In this document: positions 8,074 through 15,549 of the stretch, piece by piece | Layout of the letters: each line of letters starts with the position of its first letter | How positions within the stretch are numbered: position 1 is the first letter of the stretch | NCBI RefSeq assembly: GCF_016907355.1 | Contig: NZ_JAFBBW010000001.1 | Location: 1,488,001-1,552,000, forward strand | Reading direction: 5' to 3' | Length of the DNA: 64,000 bases | Source of the DNA: Agromyces aurantiacus | GTDB taxonomy: Bacteria > Actinomycetota > Actinomycetes > Actinomycetales > Microbacteriaceae | Made by a program: the position numbers and the translations under genes | The notes under the pieces: model-generated | Database searches by the model: none | Seen by the model: only the letters and a program-made list of their open reading frames with translations | What the model was told of the DNA's origin: nothing

Positions 8074-9417
8074 GTGAACACGAAGCACCTGCTGGCCGCG
8101 ACGGCCACGCTCGTTCTCGCCGGCTCGCTCGCCGCATGCACCCCGGGCGGCGACAACGGCAACGACGATGCGAACTGCACCAACAAGATCCCCAAGGCCG
8201 ACCTGCCCGTGGTGACGATGTGGGCCTGGTACCCCAACATGGAACTCGTCGTCGACAACTTCAACGAGCAGAACGACGAGGTCCAGGTCTGCTGGACGAA
8301 CGCCGGCGCCGGCGGAGACGAGTACGACAAGTTCCAGACGGCGGTCTCCGCGGGCAGCGGGGCGCCCGATGTGGTCATGCTCGAAGCGGACCGGATCCCG
8401 ACCTTCCAGGCGCAGAACGCGCTCGTGGAACTGAACGACCTCGGCTACCAGGACGTCAAGGAGAACTTCAGCGACGGCGCCTGGAAGGACGTGTCCGTCG
8501 GCGACGGCGTCTACGGCGCGCCCGTCGACGGCGGCCCCATGGGCATGATCTACCGCAAGGACATCTTCGACCAGTATGGGATCATGCCCCCGACCACCTG
8601 GGACGAGTACGAGGCCGCGGCGCAGAAGGTGAAGGATGCCGGGGGACCGTTCTTCGGCGATCTCGGTGCCAATGTCCCCGCGGTGATGATGGCGCTGCAG
8701 TACCAGAACGGTGCGCAGCCGTTCACCTACGACGCGGCATCTCCTGAGAACATCGGCATCAAGCTCAATGACGACGCCTCCAAGGAGGTGCTCGACTACT
8801 GGGCCGGGCTGTCGTCGAAGGGTCTGGTCGGCAAGCAGGACCAGTTCACGCCGGAGTACATCTCGGGAGTCATCGGCGGCGAGTACGCGACCTACCTCTC
8901 CGCGGCGTGGGCACCCGGATACCTGCAGGGCGCGGGCGTGGGCGAGGGCGCCGACGAAGGCGTGTGGGCGACCGCCCCGCTGCCGCAGTGGGACCCGGCC
9001 AACCCGGTCTCGGTGAACTGGGGCGGCTCCGCCTTCTCGGTGACCGAGCAGGCGGATGATCCGGGTCTCGCCGCCAAGGTCGCGTTCGGTGTCTACGCCG
9101 ACGACGCCTCACTCGAGGACGGCTGGAAGAACCAGATCATCTTCCCGCTCAACGTCAACGTGCTCGAGGACCCGGCGTTCCAGGACTACGAGGTCCCGTT
9201 CTTCGGCGGCCAGCAGGCGAACAAGGAGGTGTACGTGCCGGCGGCCAAGGCCTACACGGGCATGACCTACACGCCGATCGGCCAGTACTACTACTCCGCG
9301 TTCACCGAGCAGCTCGCTGCCATCAACGACGGTTCCACCAGCGGGTCGGAGGCCGCCGACGCCCTCCAGAAGGATGTCGAGGGCTACGCGAAAGAACAGG
9401 GCTACACGGTCGAATGA
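8074..9417 (+). CDS. Sugar ABC transporter substrate-binding lipoprotein
   Basis: A 447-residue lipoprotein. The N-terminus has a short basic region, a hydrophobic stretch and the lipobox LAAC (Cys about 22), followed by a Gly/Asp/Asn-rich linker. The mature part has the family 1 solute-binding pattern (WAWYPNMELVVDNFN near the start, then DVVMLEADRIP and PTTWDEYEAAAQKVKDAG). It captures a mono- or oligosaccharide outside the membrane and delivers it to the two permeases downstream. The GTG start has AAAGGGA about 7 nt upstream. The neighbouring GH51 and GH5 enzymes suggest arabino- or xylo-oligosaccharides. Confidence 0.85.
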   Translation: MNTKHLLAATATLVLAGSLAACTPGGDNGNDDANCTNKIPKADLPVVTMWAWYPNMELVVDNFNEQNDEVQVCWTNAGAGGDEYDKFQTAVSAGSGAPDVVMLEADRIPTFQAQNALVELNDLGYQDVKENFSDGAWKDVSVGDGVYGAPVDGGPMGMIYRKDIFDQYGIMPPTTWDEYEAAAQKVKDAGGPFFGDLGANVPAVMMALQYQNGAQPFTYDAASPENIGIKLNDDASKEVLDYWAGLSSKGLVGKQDQFTPEYISGVIGGEYATYLSAAWAPGYLQGAGVGEGADEGVWATAPLPQWDPANPVSVNWGGSAFSVTEQADDPGLAAKVAFGVYADDASLEDGWKNQIIFPLNVNVLEDPAFQDYEVPFFGGQQANKEVYVPAAKAYTGMTYTPIGQYYYSAFTEQLAAINDGSTSGSEAADALQKDVEGYAKEQGYTVE

Positions 9418-9428
9418 CGTGACCGTCG

Positions 9429-9457
9429 CGGGCCGGTCCGCACAGCGGACCGGCCCG
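9429..9457 (+). terminator. Intercistronic hairpin after the binding-protein gene
   Basis: A 13-bp perfect stem (9429-9441 with 9445-9457) and a 3-nt ACA loop lie between the binding-protein and first permease genes. Such hairpins usually terminate part of the transcripts or protect the upstream mRNA end, giving more binding protein than permease. Confidence 0.6.
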
Positions 9458-9494
9458 TCCCCTTCCGTTCACCCACCGATCCGGAGACATTCCC

Positions 9495-10439
9495 ATGACC
9501 GTCGATCTCATCGAAGAGGCCGCCGCCCCACCGGCACGAGCCCGACGCTCGCGCAGGAGGAGCGACGTCCGCCGCAACGTCACCGGGTGGGCCTTCGTCG
9601 GCCCATTCGCCGTCGTCTTCATCGCGCTGTTGGTCGCGCCGCTGATGTACGCGCTGTACCTCAGTCTCTTCCAGAAGTCGATCGTCGGAGGGACCCGCTT
9701 CGTCCTCTTCGGCAATTACCTCAAGGCGTTCACCGACCCCAGCTTCCTCGACGGCGTCTGGTTCGTGATCAGCTTCTCCCTCGTCCTGATCCCGCTGCAG
9801 ATGGCGATCTCACTCGCGATGGCACTGATCCTCGACCTGGTCACGACGTCGTTCGCCCGGTTCTCGAGGCTGATGATCTTCCTGCCCTACGCGATCCCCG
9901 CGGTGATCGGTGCACTGATGTGGGGCTTCCTGTACAGCAGGAACTTCGGGCCCATCGCCGACTTCTTCCAGGCCTTCGGGGCGAAAGGACCGGATCTGCT
10001 CAGTTCGGACCTGATCTTCTACGGCCTGCTCAACATCGTGACCTGGCAGTGGGCCGGCTACTACATGATCATCCTCTACGCCGCCTTGCAGGGCATCGAC
10101 CCCACCCTCTACGAGGCGGCTCGCATCGACGGCGCCTCCCAGTGGCAGATCGTCCTCCGGATCAAGATCCCGCTGGTGGCCCCCGCGCTGGTGCTGATCC
10201 TGGTGTTCGCGCTGATCGGCACCCTGCAGTTCTTCAACGAACCCAAGATCCTCCAGCAACTCGCCGCCGGGGCGATCCCGGACGACTTCACACCCAACAT
10301 GTACGCGTACCAGCAGGCCTTCACCCTGGCGAACTACAACTACGGCTCGGCCATCTCGTTCGCCCTCGGTGCGGTCGTCTTCATCTGCGTCTACATCTTC
10401 ATGTTCACGACCCGCAAGCGAGGGAGCTTCCTCTCATGA
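9495..10439 (+). CDS. Sugar ABC transporter permease, MalF type
   Basis: A 314-residue integral membrane protein with a basic, cytosolic N-terminus and six hydrophobic segments. The EAA loop, YEAARIDGASQWQIVLRI followed by the conserved Pro, is the ATPase contact site of carbohydrate uptake transporters of the CUT1 type. It pairs with the next gene, whose ATG overlaps this stop codon (ATGA). No ATPase gene is present in the locus; in actinobacteria a shared MsiK-type ATPase encoded elsewhere normally energises such transporters. Confidence 0.88.
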   Translation: MTVDLIEEAAAPPARARRSRRRSDVRRNVTGWAFVGPFAVVFIALLVAPLMYALYLSLFQKSIVGGTRFVLFGNYLKAFTDPSFLDGVWFVISFSLVLIPLQMAISLAMALILDLVTTSFARFSRLMIFLPYAIPAVIGALMWGFLYSRNFGPIADFFQAFGAKGPDLLSSDLIFYGLLNIVTWQWAGYYMIILYAALQGIDPTLYEAARIDGASQWQIVLRIKIPLVAPALVLILVFALIGTLQFFNEPKILQQLAAGAIPDDFTPNMYAYQQAFTLANYNYGSAISFALGAVVFICVYIFMFTTRKRGSFLS

Positions 10440-11317
10440 GCACCAGCATCACTCGCGGGCCGCGTCGTCAGACGCGCTACGTGTCGCTCCAGGTCGTCCT
10501 CGGCATCCTGATGGTCTACTTCCTGGTCCCCTTCTGGTGGGTCATCGTGAACAGCTCGAAGACCTCGGCCGGGCTGTTCGGCGGTGGAAGCGCCCTCTGG
10601 TTCGCGGACGACATCGACTACCTGGGCAACCTCCAGCAGCTCTTCACCTACGGCGGAGGCATCTACGTCCAGTGGCTGATCAACTCGGCCATGTACGCGC
10701 TGGTCGGAGGCATCGGCGCCACCGCGCTGGCCGTGCTCGCCGGCTACGGCTTCGCGAAGTACCAGTTCGGAGGTCGGCGGTTCAGCTTCGCCGTGCTGCT
10801 CGGTGCGGTCATGGTGCCGGCGACCGCACTCGTCATCCCGACCTTCGTCCTCTTCGCCCAAGCAGGACTCACGAACACCATCTGGGCGGTCATCCTGCCG
10901 ACGCTCCTCAACCCGTTCGGCGTGTACCTGATGGCGGTCTATGCCCGTGATGCCGTGCCGGACGAGCTCCTCGACGCCGCCCGCGTCGATGGTGCCGGGG
11001 AGTTCCGGGTCTTCCTGCAGGTCGCGCTCCCGATGCTCCGGCCGGCGATCGTCACCGTGCTGCTCCTGTCGGTCGTGTCATCGTGGAACAACTACTTCCT
11101 GCCGCTCGCCATGCTGTCGGACAACCGCCTCTTCCCCGTGACGGTGGGCATCGGACTCTGGCAGGCGACGGCGTCGACCTACGGGGCCGCGGGTGGGGAG
11201 AGTCTGTGGAGCATCATCATCCTCGGATCGCTGGTCTCGGTGATCCCGCTGATCATCGCGTTCCTGACCCTGCAGAAGTACTGGCAGGGTGGCCTGTCGA
11301 TCGGCAGCCTCAAGTGA
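10436..11317 (+). CDS. Sugar ABC transporter permease, MalG type
   Basis: A 293-residue membrane protein with six predicted spans and the MalG-type EAA loop DELLDAARVDGAGEFRVFLQ then PMLRPA. It forms the channel together with the preceding permease. Its ATG (10436) overlaps the upstream TGA by four bases, so translation is probably coupled. The substrate is inferred from context only (pentose oligosaccharides). Confidence 0.88.
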   Translation: MSTSITRGPRRQTRYVSLQVVLGILMVYFLVPFWWVIVNSSKTSAGLFGGGSALWFADDIDYLGNLQQLFTYGGGIYVQWLINSAMYALVGGIGATALAVLAGYGFAKYQFGGRRFSFAVLLGAVMVPATALVIPTFVLFAQAGLTNTIWAVILPTLLNPFGVYLMAVYARDAVPDELLDAARVDGAGEFRVFLQVALPMLRPAIVTVLLLSVVSSWNNYFLPLAMLSDNRLFPVTVGIGLWQATASTYGAAGGESLWSIIILGSLVSVIPLIIAFLTLQKYWQGGLSIGSLK

Positions 11318-11375
11318 TCGCGGCGGACAGCGCGCGGAATACGAACGACCACCTCCGAGACAGGCAATGAGGAAC

Positions 11376-12887
11376 ATGAATCGAGCACATCTCACGATCG
11401 ACCCCCACTTCGTCGTCGGACCGGTGAACCGCCGGCTGTTCGGCTCCTTCGTGGAACATCTGGGTCGTTGCGTGTACGACGGCATCTACGAACCCGGCCA
11501 CCCGAGCGCCGACGACGAGGGATACCGCACCGACGTCATCGAACTCGTCCGGGAGCTCGGCGTCTCCACGATCCGCTACCCGGGCGGCAACTTCGTCTCG
11601 GGGTACCGCTGGGAGGATGGCGTGGGGCCGCGTGACCAGCGGCCACGCCGACTCGACCTCGCCTGGCATTCCACCGAGACCAACCAGGTCGGCCTGGACG
11701 AGTTCGCGTCGTGGCTGCGCAAGGTCGGCAGCGAGCTCATGTACGCCGTCAACCTCGGCACGCGCGGCGTGCAGGAGGCGCTCGACGTCCTCGAGTACGC
11801 GAACATCCGCTCGGGCACCGTCCTGAGCGATCGACGCATCGCCAACGGCACCCCGGAGCCGCACGACATCCGGATGTGGTGCCTCGGCAACGAGATGGAC
11901 GGGCCATGGCAGCTCGGCCACGGCACGGCCGAGGAGTACGGCCGGCTCGCCTCGAAGACGGCCCGCGCCATGCGCCAGATCGACCCCGAACTCGAACTCG
12001 TCGCGTGCGGCAGCTCGAGCGCCCACATGCCGACGTTCGGCCAGTGGGAACGCGTCGTCCTCGAGGAGACGTACGACGACGTCGACTACATCTCCTGCCA
12101 CGCGTACTACGAGCCCAAGGGAGGCGACTACGGCAGCTTCCTCGCGTCCGCCGTCGACATGGACCGGTTCATCGACTCGGTCGTCGCCACGGCCGACCAC
12201 GTCAAGGCCGTCCGGGGCAGCGAGAAGACCATGTACATCTCGTTCGACGAGTGGAACGTGTGGTACCTGTCGCGGTACGACGAGGTCGACCGGATCACCG
12301 ACATCCACGACTGGCCCGTCGCGCCGCGCCTGCTCGAGGATGTGTACTCCGTCGTCGACGCGGTCGTCTTCGGGAACCTCCTCATCTCGCTCATCCGCCA
12401 CGCTGACCGTGTGACGTCGGCCTCGCTCGCACAGCTCGTGAACGTGATCGCCCCGATCATGACCGAGCCGGGCGGGCCCGCCTGGCGGCAGACCACGTAC
12501 TACCCCTTCTCGGTCACCTCCGCGCTGGCCAGGGGCGAGACGCTCGAGTTGAGGCTCGACTGCCCGACGTACCGGACGGAGCTCTACGGCGACGTGCCCA
12601 TCGTCGACGCCGTGGCGACGCACGACCGGGAGACGGGCGACACGGCGGTGTTCCTCGTGAACCGCAGCCTGGATGACGAGGTCGAGGTCGAGATCGACAC
12701 GAGCATCCTCGGCGACGTCTCGGTGCGCTCCTTCCGCACCCTCCACGACCAGGACATCCACGCGGCCAACACGCGCGACCAGCCCGAGCGCGTGGGCCTG
12801 ACCGAGCACCGCACGACCGGAACGAGCGAGGGCACGGTCACCGTGACCCTTCCTCCCGTCTCGTGGTCGGCGCTGACGCTCGCATGA
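11376..12887 (+). CDS. GH51 alpha-L-arabinofuranosidase, intracellular
   Basis: A 503-residue enzyme, the usual length for GH51. RLFGSFVEHLGRCVYDGIYEPGHP is split here as RLFGSFVEHLGR and CVYDGIYEPGHP, both diagnostic for the family. The acid/base Glu is E173 in CLGNEMDGP and the nucleophile is E292 in SFDEWNVWY, close to the positions in characterised bacterial arabinofuranosidases. It removes arabinofuranosyl side chains from arabinan or arabinoxylan oligosaccharides. There is no signal peptide, so it acts on imported oligosaccharides. Start ATG 11376 is preferred (GAGGA just upstream); ATG 11367 in frame is possible. It is 58 nt behind the permease gene and in the same operon. Confidence 0.9.
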   Translation: MNRAHLTIDPHFVVGPVNRRLFGSFVEHLGRCVYDGIYEPGHPSADDEGYRTDVIELVRELGVSTIRYPGGNFVSGYRWEDGVGPRDQRPRRLDLAWHSTETNQVGLDEFASWLRKVGSELMYAVNLGTRGVQEALDVLEYANIRSGTVLSDRRIANGTPEPHDIRMWCLGNEMDGPWQLGHGTAEEYGRLASKTARAMRQIDPELELVACGSSSAHMPTFGQWERVVLEETYDDVDYISCHAYYEPKGGDYGSFLASAVDMDRFIDSVVATADHVKAVRGSEKTMYISFDEWNVWYLSRYDEVDRITDIHDWPVAPRLLEDVYSVVDAVVFGNLLISLIRHADRVTSASLAQLVNVIAPIMTEPGGPAWRQTTYYPFSVTSALARGETLELRLDCPTYRTELYGDVPIVDAVATHDRETGDTAVFLVNRSLDDEVEVEIDTSILGDVSVRSFRTLHDQDIHAANTRDQPERVGLTEHRTTGTSEGTVTVTLPPVSWSALTLA

Positions 12888-14272
12888 ACGCCGACACCGT
12901 CCTGCGCGTCGAGGGGACGCGCATCGTCTCCGGTGAGACGCCGATCGTCCTGACCGGACTCGGCCTCGGCGGCTGGATGAACATGGAGAACTTCATCACC
13001 GGGTACCCGGCGACGGAGTCGCAACAGCGACGGGCGCTGCGACGCGTGCTCGGCGCCGACGGGTACCGCAGGTTCTTCGATCGGTTCCTGTCGGTCTTCT
13101 TCACCGATGCGGATGCGGCCTTCCTGCGCAGCCTCGGCCTGAACTCCGTGCGAGTGCCGTTCAACTACCGGCACTTCGAGGATGACGACGCACCCTTCGT
13201 GATCAAGCAGGAGGGGTTCCGGCTGCTGGACTCGGTCGTCGACGCCTGCGCGAGGCACGGCATCCACACCATCCTCGACCTGCACGCCCTCCCCGGCGCG
13301 CAGAACCAGCACTGGCACAGCGACAACCCCACCCAGTGGGCGCACTTCTGGAGCCAGCGGCAGTTCCAGGACCGGGTCGTGAACCTGTGGGAGCACCTGG
13401 CCGAGCACTATCGCGGGAATCCGTGGGTCGCGGGATACAACCCCGTCAACGAGCCCGCCGACGCCCACGGTGACGCGATCCGGCCGTTCTACGAGCGACT
13501 CGAAGCGGCGATCCGCGCGGTCGACCCCGACCACATCCTGTTCCTGGACGGCAATCGCTACTCGACGCAGTTCGACCAACTCGGCGACCCGATGCCGAAC
13601 TGCGTGTACACGGCGCACGACTACGCCGTTCCCGGGTTCGTCGACGGCGGCCCCTATCCCGGCGTGAGCCGCGGGCGATACGTCGACCGCGACCAGGTCG
13701 AGGAGACGTTCCTCGAGCGCACCGCGTACATGCGGGAGACCGGCACGCCGATCTGGGTCGGCGAGTTCGGTCCCGTCTACACCGGCGATCCGGAACGGGA
13801 CGCACAGCGCTATCGGCTCCTGGAGGATCAGCTCGAGATCTACCGCCGGCACGATGCGAGCTGGGCGCTCTGGACCTACAAGGACATCGGACTCCAGGGG
13901 CTGGTGCACGCCGACCCTGCATCGCCGTACCTCCGGCGCCTCGGACCCGTGCTCGAGAAGAAGGCGCGGCTGGGAGTCGACTCATGGGGATCGACCGACG
14001 AGGGGATCCGGCACGTGCTCGAGCCGATCGAGGAGCTCTTCGAGACCGAGTTCCCCGATTTCCAGCCGTATCCGTGGGGGGCTCGGCGGTGGATCCACGG
14101 GCACATCCGGCATGTGATGCTCGCCGAGGCGATGGTCGACGAGTTCGCGGGGGCGTTCGAGGGCGTCGACCCCGACGAGGCCGAGCGGCTCGCCGAGGCC
14201 TTCGCGTTCGATGCGGCGCAGGTCCGGGAGCCGCTCGCCGCCATCCTTCGCCGCGCCGTCGCGCGGGGGTGA
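12884..14272 (+). CDS. GH5-type glycoside hydrolase, intracellular
   Basis: A 462-residue (beta/alpha)8 enzyme of the cellulase-like GH5 clan. The proton donor is E190 in YNPVNEPAD and the nucleophile is E294 in IWVGEFGP; the upstream SVRVPFNYRHFED strand also fits. There is no signal peptide, so a soluble imported oligosaccharide is the likely substrate, possibly a beta-xyloside, glucan or arabinoside. The subfamily cannot be assigned by eye. The C-terminal 90 residues are helical and absent from typical cellulases. Its ATG overlaps the GH51 stop (ATGA), showing tight coupling with arabinofuranosidase. Confidence 0.75.
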   Translation: MNADTVLRVEGTRIVSGETPIVLTGLGLGGWMNMENFITGYPATESQQRRALRRVLGADGYRRFFDRFLSVFFTDADAAFLRSLGLNSVRVPFNYRHFEDDDAPFVIKQEGFRLLDSVVDACARHGIHTILDLHALPGAQNQHWHSDNPTQWAHFWSQRQFQDRVVNLWEHLAEHYRGNPWVAGYNPVNEPADAHGDAIRPFYERLEAAIRAVDPDHILFLDGNRYSTQFDQLGDPMPNCVYTAHDYAVPGFVDGGPYPGVSRGRYVDRDQVEETFLERTAYMRETGTPIWVGEFGPVYTGDPERDAQRYRLLEDQLEIYRRHDASWALWTYKDIGLQGLVHADPASPYLRRLGPVLEKKARLGVDSWGSTDEGIRHVLEPIEELFETEFPDFQPYPWGARRWIHGHIRHVMLAEAMVDEFAGAFEGVDPDEAERLAEAFAFDAAQVREPLAAILRRAVARG

Positions 14273-14344
14273 ACCGGGTGGCCCGCCCGCCATCGCGCAC
14301 CGTCTCGAGGCGCAGGCGGCCGTGCCATCCCGAGGTTGCTCGCC

Positions 14345-15373
14345 GTGGCCGCTGAACGACGGGTCACGCTCGCCTTCCTCGCTGCACAGGCCGGGGTCTC
14401 GCTCACCACGATCTCGAAGGTGCTGAACGGGCACCCGGATGTCGCTGCCGACACGCGCTCCCGCGTCGAGGACCTCCTCCGTCGCAGCGGATATCGACGC
14501 CGAGGGAGCGGACGCCGCAGCACCGCGGTCGAGCTCGTCCTTCCGGATCTGCATGGCGCGCTCTCCCTGGAGCTGATCGACGGTGTCAGGGAGGGCGCGT
14601 CCGCCTCCGGCCACTCGCTGACGCTGACCGTCGCCGGTGATGCGGGCGTCCCCGACGGTTCCTGGCTCGATGCGCTCCTCGAGCGACGGCCGGCCGCAGT
14701 GATCGTCTACGCGGGCGTCGCCCCATCTGCACGCGAGATGCTCCGGTCCCGGGGCGTCCCCGTGGTCGTCCTGGAGCCGGCCGACGCGCCGGAGCCGGGG
14801 ATCCCGGCGATGGGCGTCGCGCACTGGTCGGCCGCGGTCACCGCGACACGTCACCTCATCGGGCTCGGGCATCGTCGTATCGCGGCGATCAGCGGTCCCG
14901 AGTCGGTCGTCGGATCGCACGCCCGTCTCGACGGGTTCCGCTCGGCGATGCACCTGGCCGGCCTGTCGGTCCCGGATGGCTGGGCCCGCTTCGATCACAC
15001 CGATGCCGCGGCGGGGGAGCGGGCGGCACTCGAACTGCTCGCCTCGTCGCTTCGACCCACGGCGATCCTCGCGGGGAGCGACATGCAGGCGCTCGGCGTG
15101 CTGAACGCCGTCCGAGGGCTCGGCCTCCGGATCCCCGAGGACGTGTCCCTCGTGGGGTACGACGACGAGCCGGTCTCGTCCTCGTCGTCTCCGCGGCTCA
15201 CGACCGTCCACCAGCCGCTGCGTGAGCTGGGCCTCGCCGCCGCCCGCCTGGCGCTCCGGCTCGACGAGGATCTCGCCGCCGAGGCGACCAGGGTGGACTT
15301 CGCCGCCACGTTGGTGCTCCGCGACTCGACTGGGCCGCCTCCACCTGAGTACAACGTTGGAAATTCTCCTTGA
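14345..15373 (+). CDS. LacI family transcriptional regulator (pentose locus, regulator 2, XylR-like)
   Basis: A 342-residue regulator. The N-terminal HTH (TLAFLAAQAGVSLTTISKVLNG) is of the subtype often found with xylan or xyloside genes in actinobacteria. The effector domain ends with SLVGYDDEP and TTVHQPLRELG, typical of this group. GTG 14345 is preferred: GAGG sits 9 nt before it, whereas the in-frame TTG at 14336 has the same GAGG directly adjacent. The gene is 72 nt behind the GH5 gene. One TACAACGTTGGA operator (15350-15361) lies inside its last codons, so it may control the downstream esterase and itself. Confidence 0.85.
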   Translation: MAAERRVTLAFLAAQAGVSLTTISKVLNGHPDVAADTRSRVEDLLRRSGYRRRGSGRRSTAVELVLPDLHGALSLELIDGVREGASASGHSLTLTVAGDAGVPDGSWLDALLERRPAAVIVYAGVAPSAREMLRSRGVPVVVLEPADAPEPGIPAMGVAHWSAAVTATRHLIGLGHRRIAAISGPESVVGSHARLDGFRSAMHLAGLSVPDGWARFDHTDAAAGERAALELLASSLRPTAILAGSDMQALGVLNAVRGLGLRIPEDVSLVGYDDEPVSSSSSPRLTTVHQPLRELGLAAARLALRLDEDLAAEATRVDFAATLVLRDSTGPPPPEYNVGNSP

Positions 15374-15432
15374 CAGCGGCGCGCGAGACGGTCCAGCATG
15401 TGGGCGAGGCCGGATTTACGACGTTGTAAATC
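15350..15432 (+). promoter_or_regulatory. Esterase promoter flanked by two AACGTT-type operators
   Basis: TACAACGTTGGA (15350-15361) overlaps the end of the LacI gene. TTGACA (15370-15375) with a weak -10 CAGCAT (15394-15399, 18-bp spacer) follows. The larger palindrome GATTTACGACGTTGTAAATC (15413-15432) lies just after the predicted start. The operator centres are 67 bp apart, about 6.4 helical turns, which would allow looping. Confidence 0.6.
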
Positions 15433-15549
15433 GGGGGCTCGCCCTCGAACGTCCTCTTCCGACCGCCGAGGCCAGCGGCGCGCTGGCTCGTCCGTGAAGT
15501 TCCACCCCGCGCCCTGCACTGCGGGGCGAAGCGAGAGGAAGAGAGATCG

